Source: Solirubrobacter pauli (GTDB taxonomy: Bacteria; Actinomycetota; Thermoleophilia; Solirubrobacterales; Solirubrobacteraceae). From it: a DNA stretch of 64,000 nt. Below the pieces are notes generated by a model. It saw nothing but the letters and a program-made list of their open reading frames with translations, did no database searches and was not told the DNA's origin. Positions 44,548 through 53,548 of this stretch are shown one piece after another. The number at the start of each line of letters is the position of its first letter. The first letter of the stretch is position 1. The DNA lies in assembly GCF_003633755.1 (NCBI RefSeq), contig NZ_RBIL01000001.1, positions 1,349,426 through 1,413,425 on the forward strand. Direction: 5' to 3'. The position numbers were made by a program, and so were the translations under genes.

Positions 44548-46865
44548 GCGAGCGCCTTCAGCACGTCGATCTTCGAGGCGCGCCGCGCGGGCATCGTCGC
44601 GGCGAGCATGCCCGCCAGCGCGGCGATCAGGGCGACGGCGAGCAGGCTGCCCGCCGGCACCGAGAACGCGAGCCCGTACTCGCTCAGCAGCTGCACGACG
44701 ACTACGGCGAGGAGGAGGCCGACGGCGATGCCGAGCGTCGCGCCGATCAGCGCGGTGATCACGCTCTCGTGCCGGACCATCCGGCGCACCTGGCGACGGC
44801 TGAAGCCGAGCGCGCGCAGCGTGCCGAGCTCGCGCATCCGCTCGAACGTCGACAGCACGAGCGTGTTGACGATGCCGAACAGGCTGACGATCACCGCGAG
44901 CGCGAGCAGCACCCAGAGGATCGCGAGGATCATCCCGATCCACTCCGTCTGCCCGTCGATGAACGCCGCCTTGTCCTGCGCCTTGGCGTTCGGGAAGGCG
45001 GCGAGCGCCGCGGTCGCGTCGTGGTCGGCGAACGTCAGGCGGTTGCGCTCCTGCTCGAACGTGCGGTCGAAGGCGGCGTGCGGGATCGTGATCGGCCCGA
45101 GGCCGAGCACGTCGAGCACGGGTGACCGCTCGATGCCGGAGACGGTCAGCTCGAGCGTCGTGCCGCTCATCGACATGATCGAGAGCGGGCTGCCGACCTC
45201 CAGGCCGTGCTCGTCGGCGAAGCCCTCGTCGACGACCGCCCCGTCCCGCGTGAGCCCGCCGTCGGTGAAGTCGAAGCGGTAGAAGCGCCCGATCGTCGCG
45301 GGATCGACCCCGTTGACGCCTTCCTGGGCGCCGAAGACGAGCGCGCCGTCCTGGCGGATGCTGCTCGTCGCGCCGCCGATCGCGGTCTCGACCTTCGGGT
45401 CGATCGGCGACCAGCCGTCGGCGGCGGTCACGATGCTCGTGGCCTGGACGCGCCGGTCGAGCGCGCCGCGGCTCTCGTGCTCGAGACCGGTCGCGACCAC
45501 GGTGACGGCGGTGACGAGGGCCACGCCGATCGTGAGCGCGAGCGCCGTCACGGCGGTGCGGCCCGGGTTGCGCATGGCGTTGCGGCGGGCGAGCGCGCCG
45601 GCCGCGCCGCCGACCGCGGCCGACGGCCGGCCGACGAGCGAGGCGAGCGCGCGGACCCCGCGGGCGAGCGGGCCGGGCGCGGCGGTGTGCGTGCTGTCGC
45701 GCAGCGCGGCCACCGGCGCGATCCGGGTCGCCCGGCGGGCCGGGATCATCGCGGCGAGGACGGTCGCGAGCGTGCCGACCGCCAGCGAGACGACGACCGT
45801 GCGGGAAGCGACGACCATCGAGTCGGTCGGCAGCTCCGCCCCGACCGCCGTGAAGAGCGCGTTCAGCCCCTCGGCGAGGCCGACGCCCACGCCGAGCCCG
45901 ACGATCGACGCGAGCAGCCCGATCGTCAGCGCCTCGAGCAGCACCGCGCCGCGGACCTGCCGGCGCGTGGCGCCGACCATCCGCAGCAGCCCGAACTCCC
46001 TCGTGCGCTGGGCGACCGTGATGCTCAGCGAGTTGAAGATCGTGAACGAGCCGACCACCACGGCGACCGCCGCGAAGGCGAGCAGGATCGTGCGCAGGAT
46101 CGTCACGAGGGTCTCCAGCGAGCTGAAGGCGAACCGGTCATCCTCGGCGGCGGTGCGGACCTCCGTGCCCGCACCGGCGTCGACGTCACGCGTACCCGCG
46201 ACGAGGATGCGGTCGTAGCCGTCCTTGGCGAACAGCGTCCGTGCTGCGTCCAGGTCGAAGATCGCGGCGCTCGCCTTCCCGAGCGACTTCACGCCGGCGA
46301 AGTCGGCGATGCCCGTGAGCGTGAACGTCCGCGCCTCGCCGCGGGCGGCCACGCGGATCACGTCTCCGACGGCGTAGCCCTCGCCTTCGGCGGTGGCGCG
46401 GTCGATCACGACCTCGCTCGGGCCGGTCGCCCAGCGGCCGTCGTGCAGGCGGAACGGGGTGAGCCGCTCCGCGTCCGGGGTCTTGGCGTCGAACCCGACG
46501 CCGAAGTACGGCCCCGTGCCGACCGGCTTGCCGTCCTTGGCCATGATCTGCGCCGTGTCGGTGATGTCGCCGACGGCGATGGTCACGCCGGGGGTGGCGC
46601 GGACGCGGTCGAGCGTGGCGGCCGGGATCGTCGGCGCCTGCGCCCGGATGTCCGACGTCTGCGAGCCCTTGAACGCGGTCTTCGTGACCACGACGGCGTC
46701 CGTGCCGTCGTACGCGGCGTGCGTGAGCGTGTCCGCCGCGCCGGACATCGTGTCCGTGAGGGTGTACGCCGCGCAGACGAAGGCGACGCCGACCACGATG
46801 GCGAGCGTGGTCAGGGCGGTGCGGATCGGCCGCGCCGCCAGGCCCTTCCAGGTGACGCGGATCAT
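44538..46865 (-). CDS. FtsX-family ABC transporter permease (MacB-like, two modules)
   Basis: 775 residues with an N-terminal membrane anchor, two large extracellular domains and two FtsX modules (about 265-380 and 645-770), each with three or four helices. Motifs include RTREFGLLRMVGATRRQVRG and FERMRELGTLRALGFSRRQV, the coupling loops. It pairs with the ATPase gene upstream (ATGA overlap) to form a mechanotransmission-type exporter of the MacB/LolCDE kind, which moves lipoproteins, peptides or antibiotics. It overlaps the kinase gene 3' end by ten bases. Likely controlled by the divergent kinase/regulator pair. Confidence 0.94.
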   Translation of the reverse strand: MIRVTWKGLAARPIRTALTTLAIVVGVAFVCAAYTLTDTMSGAADTLTHAAYDGTDAVVVTKTAFKGSQTSDIRAQAPTIPAATLDRVRATPGVTIAVGDITDTAQIMAKDGKPVGTGPYFGVGFDAKTPDAERLTPFRLHDGRWATGPSEVVIDRATAEGEGYAVGDVIRVAARGEARTFTLTGIADFAGVKSLGKASAAIFDLDAARTLFAKDGYDRILVAGTRDVDAGAGTEVRTAAEDDRFAFSSLETLVTILRTILLAFAAVAVVVGSFTIFNSLSITVAQRTREFGLLRMVGATRRQVRGAVLLEALTIGLLASIVGLGVGVGLAEGLNALFTAVGAELPTDSMVVASRTVVVSLAVGTLATVLAAMIPARRATRIAPVAALRDSTHTAAPGPLARGVRALASLVGRPSAAVGGAAGALARRNAMRNPGRTAVTALALTIGVALVTAVTVVATGLEHESRGALDRRVQATSIVTAADGWSPIDPKVETAIGGATSSIRQDGALVFGAQEGVNGVDPATIGRFYRFDFTDGGLTRDGAVVDEGFADEHGLEVGSPLSIMSMSGTTLELTVSGIERSPVLDVLGLGPITIPHAAFDRTFEQERNRLTFADHDATAALAAFPNAKAQDKAAFIDGQTEWIGMILAILWVLLALAVIVSLFGIVNTLVLSTFERMRELGTLRALGFSRRQVRRMVRHESVITALIGATLGIAVGLLLAVVVVQLLSEYGLAFSVPAGSLLAVALIAALAGMLAATMPARRASKIDVLKALAYE

Positions 46866-47632
46866 GCCCGCGCCGCGTCGCGCATGGCGTCGAGGATCGC
46901 GTCCTCGCTCGGGCCGGCGAGGTCGGCGACGACGCGGCCGTCGGCGAGGAAGAGCACGCGGTCGGCCGACGCGGCGGCGCGCGCGTCGTGCGTGACCATC
47001 ACGGTCGTCTGGCCGTCCTCGTCGACCGCGGTGCGCAGCAGGTCGAGCACGTCGGACCCGGCGGCCGAGTCCAGGTTGCCGGTCGGCTCGTCGGCGAACA
47101 GGACGGTCGGCGAGCAGATCAGCGCGCGGGCGACCGCGACGCGCTGCTGCTGGCCGCCGGAGAGCTGCGCCGGCTTGTGGTCGCGCCGCTCGCTCAGGCC
47201 CATGCGCTCGAGCAGGCGGTCGACCGCCTCCGGCTCGGGCTTGCGGCCGGCGATCGCGAGCGGCAGCGTGATGTTCTCCTCGGCGGAGAGCGTCGGCAGC
47301 AGGTTGAACGACTGGAACACGAACCCGATGTGCTTGCGGCGCAGGCGCGTGAGGTCGCGGTCGGACATCCGCGTGATGTCCTCGCCGGCGACGTGGACGG
47401 AGCCCGCGTCGGGCGTGTCGAGGCCGGCGAGCAGGTGCATGAGCGTCGACTTGCCCGAGCCCGACGGACCCATGACGGCGGTGAACTGGCCCTTGGGCAC
47501 CTCGAGCGAGACGCCGCGGAGCGCGTGGACGGCGGAGCCGCCTTCACCGTAGGTGCGGGTGAGGGCGGTCGCGGCGACGGCGACGCGGTCGGTCTCGGGG
47601 AGGTCGAACGTGACGGAGGCGAGTGCGGTCAT
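46862..47632 (-). CDS. LolD/MacB-type ABC ATP-binding protein
   Basis: 256 residues. Walker [19 protein letters not shown], the signature LSGGQQQRVAVARAL and Walker B VLFADEPTGNLD are intact, all typical of the LolD/MacB group. It powers the FtsX-type permease encoded just downstream. Its promoter faces the fused histidine kinase across 212 bases that hold a triple GGATGAC repeat. Confidence 0.95.
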   Translation of the reverse strand: MTALASVTFDLPETDRVAVAATALTRTYGEGGSAVHALRGVSLEVPKGQFTAVMGPSGSGKSTLMHLLAGLDTPDAGSVHVAGEDITRMSDRDLTRLRRKHIGFVFQSFNLLPTLSAEENITLPLAIAGRKPEPEAVDRLLERMGLSERRDHKPAQLSGGQQQRVAVARALICSPTVLFADEPTGNLDSAAGSDVLDLLRTAVDEDGQTTVMVTHDARAAASADRVLFLADGRVVADLAGPSEDAILDAMRDAARA

Positions 47633-47754
47633 GGAGTGAGGCCTTCCTTGGCGTTAGACGGTCGCGGTGGCGGTGCGCGTCTTCATTGACCGCAACTCTT
47701 CCGGGCCGCGCGGTGCGAGTCGTCGGCCCCCATGACGATTCGGACGCGGCCAAG

Positions 47755-47784
47755 GGATGACTTGGGGTCATCCTTCCGGATGAC
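47755..47784. promoter_or_regulatory. Triple GGATGAC operator array
   Basis: GGATGAC (47755-47761), GTCATCC (47767-47773) and GGATGAC (47778-47784), spaced by 5 and 4 bases, so two overlapping perfect inverted repeats. ATGAC/GTCAT dyads are typical targets of NarL-type response regulators such as DesR. The array lies in the divergent gap between the ABC exporter and the kinase-regulator operon. The rest of 47633-47844 shows no gene. Confidence 0.55.
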
Positions 47785-47844
47785 GCCGACATCGTCCCTG
47801 GTTACGAGGACATACGGGTAACCGCACGTCACAATCCGGCGACC

Positions 47845-50229
47845 GTGCCCGATCGCCTCCGCCTTCCGCTGCTGATCGGGCTCGCCGTCGTCGTCGAGCT
47901 CCAGCTCGAGCTGGCGCTGCTGGTGTCCGGCGGCACGCCGTACCGCGCGCTCGCCTCGCTGGCCCTGCTGGCGATGGCGGTGGCGGTCGTCGCCGGGCGC
48001 TGGTTCCCGCTGACCGCGCTGCTGACCGTGTTCGCGGGCGTGGCGCTGCTGCCGATGCTGTCGCGCCACTACTACGACGAGCTGTTCCTGGCGTTCGCAT
48101 CGCCCTTCGTCGTGTCGTTCTGGCTCGGCCTGCGCGCGACGCGGTGGGAGCTCGCCGTCGGCATCCCGCTCGCCGGCGCGCTGTCGCTCGTGGCGACGAC
48201 GCCGTACGACGACGACGCGGCGCTGTCGAGCGGGGTGTTCACGGCCCTCATCTCGGTCGGCGCGCCCGTGCTCATCGGCCGGCTCCTGCGTGGCCGCGCG
48301 GCGCTCAACCGCGCGCTGCGCGAGAAGGCCGCGCAGCTCGAGCGCCAGCGCGCGGTCGCCGCGGGCCGTGCCGTCCTCGACGAGCGCGAGCGGATCGCGG
48401 GGGAGCTGCACGACGTCGTCGCGCACGCGCTCTCGGCCATGACCGTGCAGGCCACGGGCGCGCGCCGCCTCACCCTGACGCGGCCGGACCTCGCCCGTGA
48501 GGCGTTCGCGGCGATCGAGTCGACGGGCCGCGAGGCGCTGGACGAGCTGCGCCGGCTGCTCGGCGTGCTTCGCAGCGAGGACGCGGAGTCCACGCTCGCG
48601 CCGCAGCCCTCACTGCGCCACCTGCGGTCGCTGACCCGCCGCACGAGCGCCGCGGGCCTGCCGGTCGTGCTGCGCGTCGACGGCGATGCGGTCGAGCTCC
48701 CCGCGGGCCTCGACGTCACCGCGTACCGCGTCATCCAGGAGGCCCTCGCGGCCGCCCGCGAGCTCGGCGCCGCCGGCCGCGCCGACGTCCGCGTCATCTA
48801 CCGCGCCGAGACGCTCGACCTCGAGGTCCGCGACGACGGCGCCTCCGTGTCCACCCGCCCGCTGGCGGGCATCCGCGAGCGCGTCCTCCTCCACGGCGGC
48901 CGCTTCACGTCCGCGCCCCGCCGCTCCGGCGGCCACGCCGTCCGCGCGACGCTCGCCTACGACGGCCGCCCGGTGACCGCGCGCGCCAACCCCGAACTTA
49001 AACGTCCTGGACGTTTAACTTTCCCGCGCGCCCGGCGCGGGCGGCCCGCGTGGCTGCGCCGACCCGGCAACGTCGACGCGCTCGTCGCCGGGCTGTTCGC
49101 CGTGGCCGCCGTGGTGGAGGTCGTGGTGTCGCCCGACCGGGAAGGGCCGCTCGTGGCCAACGTGGCGCTGGCGCTCGGGTACGCGTCGGTGCTCGTGTGG
49201 CGGCGGCGGGCGCCGGTCGCCGCGCTCGCCGGGGCGTTGGGCGCGGCGCTGTTGATGGACTTCGCGCTGACGCCGATCCTCAACCTGTTCGTGCCGTTCG
49301 CGATCGTGCTGGCGTGCGCGTACGCGACCGGCGCGCACCGCGACGGCGCGCGGACGTACGTCGGGCTCGTGCTGGCCGTCGGCGGGCTCCTGGCCGTGCA
49401 GGCCGCGATGGGTCCGCGCGTGGGCGCCGACTACTTCTTCGCCGGGCTGATCGGTGCCGTCGCGTGGTTCGCGGGGCGCGTCGTGCGCGCCCGCACCCGG
49501 CTCACCGCCGAGCTGCACGAGGCGACCGCGCGGCTCGCCGAGACCGGCGAGGACGAGCAGCGGCAGGCCGCGGTCGACGAGCGCCGGCGGATCGCGCGCG
49601 AGATGCACGACGTGGTCGCGCACTCGATCAGCGTGATGGTCGTGCAGGCCGGCGGCGCACGCCGGATCCTCGCGCGTGACGCCGGCCGTGCCGTCGAGGC
49701 CGCCACGCGGATCGAGCGCACCGGCCGCGAGGCGCTCGGCGAGATGCGGAACCTGCTCGGCATGCTGTCCGACGGGAGCGAGCGTGCGGCGCTCGCGCCA
49801 CAGCCCAGGCTGGCGGAGATCGGCGAGCTCGTCGCCCGCGCCCGAGCGTCCGGCCTCCCGGCCGTGCTCGACGTGTGCGGCGAACGCCGCGCGCTCCCGG
49901 CGGGGTTGGACCTCACCGCGTACCGGATCGTCCAGGAAGGACTCACGAACGCCATGAAGCACGCACCCGGCGCCCCCACCACCGTCACGGTCTCGTGGGC
50001 ACCGCACGACCTCGCGCTGGAGATCCGCAACGCGGCCGGCCAGGACCCCGGCCCGCGTGGCGGGCACGGCCTGGTGGGCATGGCCGAGCGCGTGCGCATC
50101 TATGGCGGTGAGCTGCGGGCGGGCCCGGACGACGGCGGCTGGCGCGTGAGCGCGCACCTGCCGCTCACGGAGCGGGTCGCGGTCCCCGATGGCGCCGCGT
50201 CAGCGGCTGCCCGGACGGCTCGCCGATGA
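47845..50229 (+). CDS. Fused double NarL-type sensor histidine kinase
   Basis: 794 residues made of two kinases in tandem. Copy 1: membrane segments within 1-150, HisKA_3 His189 in GELHDVVAHALSAM, and a degraded ATPase. Its N-box reads IQEALAAARELG where copy 2 has VQEGLTNAMKHA, and its GxGL loop is lost. Copy 2: membrane segments about 413-548, His588 in REMHDVVAHSISVM, and an intact ATPase ending RGGHGLVGMAERVRIYGG. The junction (about residues 383-393) is encoded by a perfect palindrome. Copy 1 may act as a sensor or dimer partner. The stop overlaps the response regulator start (ATGA). Confidence 0.93.
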   Translation: MPDRLRLPLLIGLAVVVELQLELALLVSGGTPYRALASLALLAMAVAVVAGRWFPLTALLTVFAGVALLPMLSRHYYDELFLAFASPFVVSFWLGLRATRWELAVGIPLAGALSLVATTPYDDDAALSSGVFTALISVGAPVLIGRLLRGRAALNRALREKAAQLERQRAVAAGRAVLDERERIAGELHDVVAHALSAMTVQATGARRLTLTRPDLAREAFAAIESTGREALDELRRLLGVLRSEDAESTLAPQPSLRHLRSLTRRTSAAGLPVVLRVDGDAVELPAGLDVTAYRVIQEALAAARELGAAGRADVRVIYRAETLDLEVRDDGASVSTRPLAGIRERVLLHGGRFTSAPRRSGGHAVRATLAYDGRPVTARANPELKRPGRLTFPRARRGRPAWLRRPGNVDALVAGLFAVAAVVEVVVSPDREGPLVANVALALGYASVLVWRRRAPVAALAGALGAALLMDFALTPILNLFVPFAIVLACAYATGAHRDGARTYVGLVLAVGGLLAVQAAMGPRVGADYFFAGLIGAVAWFAGRVVRARTRLTAELHEATARLAETGEDEQRQAAVDERRRIAREMHDVVAHSISVMVVQAGGARRILARDAGRAVEAATRIERTGREALGEMRNLLGMLSDGSERAALAPQPRLAEIGELVARARASGLPAVLDVCGERRALPAGLDLTAYRIVQEGLTNAMKHAPGAPTTVTVSWAPHDLALEIRNAAGQDPGPRGGHGLVGMAERVRIYGGELRAGPDDGGWRVSAHLPLTERVAVPDGAASAAARTARR
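48998..49018. repeat. AT-rich palindrome at the kinase fusion junction
   Basis: TTAAACGTCC, one T, then GGACGTTTAA: a perfect 10-bp inverted repeat inside the coding frame of the fused kinase, at the exact point where the two kinase copies join. It is far more AT-rich than its surroundings. Confidence 0.85.
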
Positions 50230-50900
50230 CCTCGATCCGCCTCCTGATCGCCGACGACCAGGCGCTCGTCCGCGCCGGCTTCCGGATGATCCTCGACGCC
50301 GAGGACGACCTCGACGTGGTCGGCGAGGCCTCCGACGGGCTGGACGCGGTCGAGCAGGCCAAGCGCCTGAAGCCCGACGTCGTGCTGATGGACATCCGCA
50401 TGCCCGAGCTGGACGGCATCGAGGCGACCCGGCGCCTGCTCTCCCACGCGGGCGAGCACCCGACCCGCGTGCTCATGCTCACCACCTTCGACCTCAACGA
50501 GTACGTCTACGAGGCACTGCGGGCCGGCGCGTCCGGCTTCCTGCTCAAGGACGTCCCGCCCGAGCAGCTCGCGGCGGGCATCCGCGTCGTCGCGCAGGGC
50601 GAGGCGCTGCTGGCGCCGAGCATCACCCGCCGCCTGATCGAGGAGTTCGCGGCGGCGACGCCCGCACGCCCCACGCCCCCACCCGGCCTGGACGAGCTGA
50701 CCGCGCGCGAGCTGGAGGTCTTCCGCTGCGTCGCGCGCGGGCTCTCCAACGCCGAGATCGCCGCCGAGCTCGTCGTCTCCGAGACCACGGTCAAGACGCA
50801 CGTGGCCCGGCTGCTGATGAAGCTCGGCCTACGCGACCGCGTCCAGGCGGTCGTCCTCGCGTACGAGTCGGGCATCGCGATCCCCGGAGCGGGACGCTAG
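50226..50900 (+). CDS. NarL/LuxR-family response regulator
   Basis: 224 residues. The receiver domain has the acidic pair at 10-11, Asp56 (VLMDIRMP) and the Thr/Lys positions MLTTFD and LKDVPPE. The LuxR helix-turn-helix (LTARELEVFRCVARGLSNAE) is at the C-terminus. It pairs with the fused kinase. The last 20 codons form the left copy of a 57-bp direct repeat that bounds the island downstream; the final residues AIPGAGR differ from the AVPGQG encoded at the right copy, so the present 3' end may have come with the island. Confidence 0.95.
   Translation: MTSIRLLIADDQALVRAGFRMILDAEDDLDVVGEASDGLDAVEQAKRLKPDVVLMDIRMPELDGIEATRRLLSHAGEHPTRVLMLTTFDLNEYVYEALRAGASGFLLKDVPPEQLAAGIRVVAQGEALLAPSITRRLIEEFAAATPARPTPPPGLDELTARELEVFRCVARGLSNAEIAAELVVSETTVKTHVARLLMKLGLRDRVQAVVLAYESGIAIPGAGR
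50831..50887 (+). repeat. Left island boundary: 57-bp direct repeat
   Basis: Identical to 58066-58122 except for one base (A at 50880, G at 58115); the first 49 bases match perfectly. It is the 3' end of the response regulator gene. Similarity stops abruptly at 50830/58065. This is how attachment-site repeats of islands look. Confidence 0.9.
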
Positions 50901-53548
50901 TCGGGGAACAGGTCCGCCCGGAGGAACCCGTCGGCGATCCGGTCCAGCGGCAGCTGGCCCAGGATGCGCTCGACCTCGCGCTGGACGGTCGCCTGGCTGT
51001 CCTGCGCGGCGTGGTCGAGCCTGGGCATCGACCACGCGCCCGTCCGCCGTGCCTGGAAGGCGATCTGCCAGAGCAGGACCTGGACCAGCACCCGCTCGGT
51101 CGGGATGTCGACGGCGCTGATGATCCGCTGCGCGTCGGCGTACTCGTTACTCCTGAGGAGGACGACGGCCAGGTCGACCGCGATCGTCTGCCGCAGCTTC
51201 GGCAGGTTCGCGGCGGCCCAGCTCACGTCATCCTGCAGCACGGCGCGGGCGCCCTGGAGATCCTCGGTGCGGATGAGCAACATCAGGCGGGCGCGCATCG
51301 CCCGCTCCACCCACCGGTCGCCGAGGTGCAGCCTGGAGCGGCGGACGGCCTCCTCCAACGTGGCCGCCGCCGCGGGGATCCGCCCGAGCTCCTCCTGCTT
51401 GCCAGCGAGCAGGTCGAGCAGCTCGATCGCCGCGGTCGAACCATCGTCGGTGCGATCCACCACGGCCTGGGCGTGCGCAAGCACCAGCTCGTCCGGTGCC
51501 TCCGACCGCGCGAGGGCCGAGCTGAGCACCCCGACCCCCGTCTCGGTCCAGTGGCGCACCAGGTCCTCGCCGAGCCACATGCGCACGAACGCCGCGAGGA
51601 GCCCGTGGACCTGCAGGCCGCCTTCACGGGCCGCGACGAAGGAGAACTGCCGCAGCTTGATCACCGCCTCGTCGACGGTCGCCGGTTCCCAGAGGAACCG
51701 TGCCGCGGTGACCGGGGCTCCGCACGTGATCGCTTCGACCGGCACGCTCTCGGATCCGAGGACGGACAGCAGGCCCAGCAGATCCCGTGCCGGCGGGTCA
51801 CGCAGCACCTCGCGATACGACTCCAGCCAGAGGGCCGCCAGCGCGTGCCCGGTGCCGCGCTGCTCTCCGGCCCGTTGCAGGAACCGCGCCCCCTCGTCGG
51901 CGTACCGCTCGCGGAAGCTACCGATCGAGCGGCCCGTGGCCTCCATGTAGGCGCACGCCTCCTCGAGCGCGAGCGGGTGCTCGCCCAGCGCTCGCGCGAG
52001 GCCCTCGAGCATCGCCGGCTCCGACTCACCCGTGCGCCGCCGCACCAGGTCGACCGCGTCGTCGACGGCCAGCACAGGCACCTCGACGGCGGTGGCGATC
52101 CCCGTCCAGCGTGGGCTTCGCGACGTGATCAAGACGTGTCCGCGCCGTTCCCGCGGCATGAGCGGCTCGAGCACGTCGGGGTGCTCGGCACCGTCCAGCA
52201 CGAGCAACCAGCCCTCGTGCGCAGCGAACCACTCGCGCGCGTAGGCGATGGGATCGTGCCCTGGTATGACGCCCAGCGCCGCGGCCAGCTGGACATAGCC
52301 CTGCGCGACCCGCTCCGGCGACGACGCGTCGATCCACCACGCGACGCGGTAGTCCGCCGTGAACCGGTGCGCGAACTCGATCGCCAACGCGGTCTTGCCG
52401 GCCCCTCCGAGCCCGTACAGGACGATCGGGGTCCCCGCCGGCGCAAACCGGGAACGCAGGTCGCTCAGCAACCCCTCGCGGCCGACGAGCAGCGGCAGGC
52501 GCGCCGGCACGTTGGTCACCTGCGCCAGCGCGACCGTCGACCTCAGCTCACGCGCCCGGTCGTCGTGGAGTGTCGCCCGCACCGCGGCGCCCGCCGGCGC
52601 CAGCTCGATGAGCTGCGTGGCGAGCCTCGTGTACGCGGCGACGAGGTCCTCGTTGGCGTCGGAGGCGCCGACCGCGAGCCGCTCCGTATAGGCGTACTTG
52701 GGCACGTATGGGATCCGCAGGTCCCAGAACGTCCGCCGACCGCGCATCGGCTCGGGGAGGAGATCGCTGGTCTGGCGCTCGAACTGCCCCTTGGCGAAGT
52801 TGAGCGCATCGGTCTCGTTGTTGTCGGTCCGCGTCGGCACCACGAGTTGCATGAGCGGCCGCCCACGCGCCGCCAGCACCTCAGGGCGTGCGAACGACGC
52901 CGTCATCGCCCGCACGCCTTCGATGTTCTGGCTGTTGAGCACGCAAAGCGAGACGATCACGTCCGCGAGCTGGCGCGTCGCGACGCCGCCCATCTCCGAG
53001 AAACCGGTGCGCGCATCGATCAGCGCGACGTCGGCGAGGTCGGGCGAGACGAGCTGGCGCCGCAACCACTCGAAGAACGCGTGTCCGCGGGAGCGCGCGT
53101 AGAACCCGTTCCAGTCGAAGTCCTGGACGGCGTCCGAGTACGCGGTGAACGACTCGCCCGCGCGTCGCCCGGCCGGAAGGATCCACACGCCGCTCGTCCG
53201 GCCGTCCGGCCGCGTCACCGGTCGGCGCAGCGGGAACACGCGCGAGCGCAGAGGCGTGAGCTGCTCGCTGAGCGCCTTGACCGTCGCCTCCTGATCCGCT
53301 TCGGGCGGCAGGTCCAGGTACGGCAGGTCGGCCTTGTACTCGAGCAGGAGGTCTATCAGCCCCGGCTGCCGCGCGACGGCCGCCGGCCGCCCGTCCGACG
53401 GGAAGAACGCCTCCAGACCCGGGGCCTCGAGGTCCCAGTCGACGATCACGACGCGCAGGCCGGCGGTGAGGTACAGCCATTCCGCGACGTTGGCGAGCGC
53501 CATCGAACGCCCGACGCCCCCTTTGTAGGAGTAGAACGTGTAGATCAC
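50897..53548 (-). CDS. KGGVGR MinD-like and NB-ARC STAND ATPase with helical repeats
   Basis: 883 residues. Residues 1-320 are a ParA/MinD-type ATPase with the variant P-loop YKGGVGRS (8-15) and DWDLEAPGLE. Residues 350-530 are an NB-ARC module: YGLGGAGKT (378-386), Walker B LLVLDGAEH (448-456), ITSRS (474) and the LGEHPLALEEA motif. Residues 540-883 are helical and TPR-like, a plausible sensor. STAND proteins oligomerise on sensing a trigger and activate effectors. GTG start overlaps the stop of the TIR gene upstream, so both are co-translated. It resembles proteins of FxsT type, but no RiPP genes are present. Confidence 0.88.
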   Translation of the reverse strand: MIYTFYSYKGGVGRSMALANVAEWLYLTAGLRVVIVDWDLEAPGLEAFFPSDGRPAAVARQPGLIDLLLEYKADLPYLDLPPEADQEATVKALSEQLTPLRSRVFPLRRPVTRPDGRTSGVWILPAGRRAGESFTAYSDAVQDFDWNGFYARSRGHAFFEWLRRQLVSPDLADVALIDARTGFSEMGGVATRQLADVIVSLCVLNSQNIEGVRAMTASFARPEVLAARGRPLMQLVVPTRTDNNETDALNFAKGQFERQTSDLLPEPMRGRRTFWDLRIPYVPKYAYTERLAVGASDANEDLVAAYTRLATQLIELAPAGAAVRATLHDDRARELRSTVALAQVTNVPARLPLLVGREGLLSDLRSRFAPAGTPIVLYGLGGAGKTALAIEFAHRFTADYRVAWWIDASSPERVAQGYVQLAAALGVIPGHDPIAYAREWFAAHEGWLLVLDGAEHPDVLEPLMPRERRGHVLITSRSPRWTGIATAVEVPVLAVDDAVDLVRRRTGESEPAMLEGLARALGEHPLALEEACAYMEATGRSIGSFRERYADEGARFLQRAGEQRGTGHALAALWLESYREVLRDPPARDLLGLLSVLGSESVPVEAITCGAPVTAARFLWEPATVDEAVIKLRQFSFVAAREGGLQVHGLLAAFVRMWLGEDLVRHWTETGVGVLSSALARSEAPDELVLAHAQAVVDRTDDGSTAAIELLDLLAGKQEELGRIPAAAATLEEAVRRSRLHLGDRWVERAMRARLMLLIRTEDLQGARAVLQDDVSWAAANLPKLRQTIAVDLAVVLLRSNEYADAQRIISAVDIPTERVLVQVLLWQIAFQARRTGAWSMPRLDHAAQDSQATVQREVERILGQLPLDRIADGFLRADLFPD

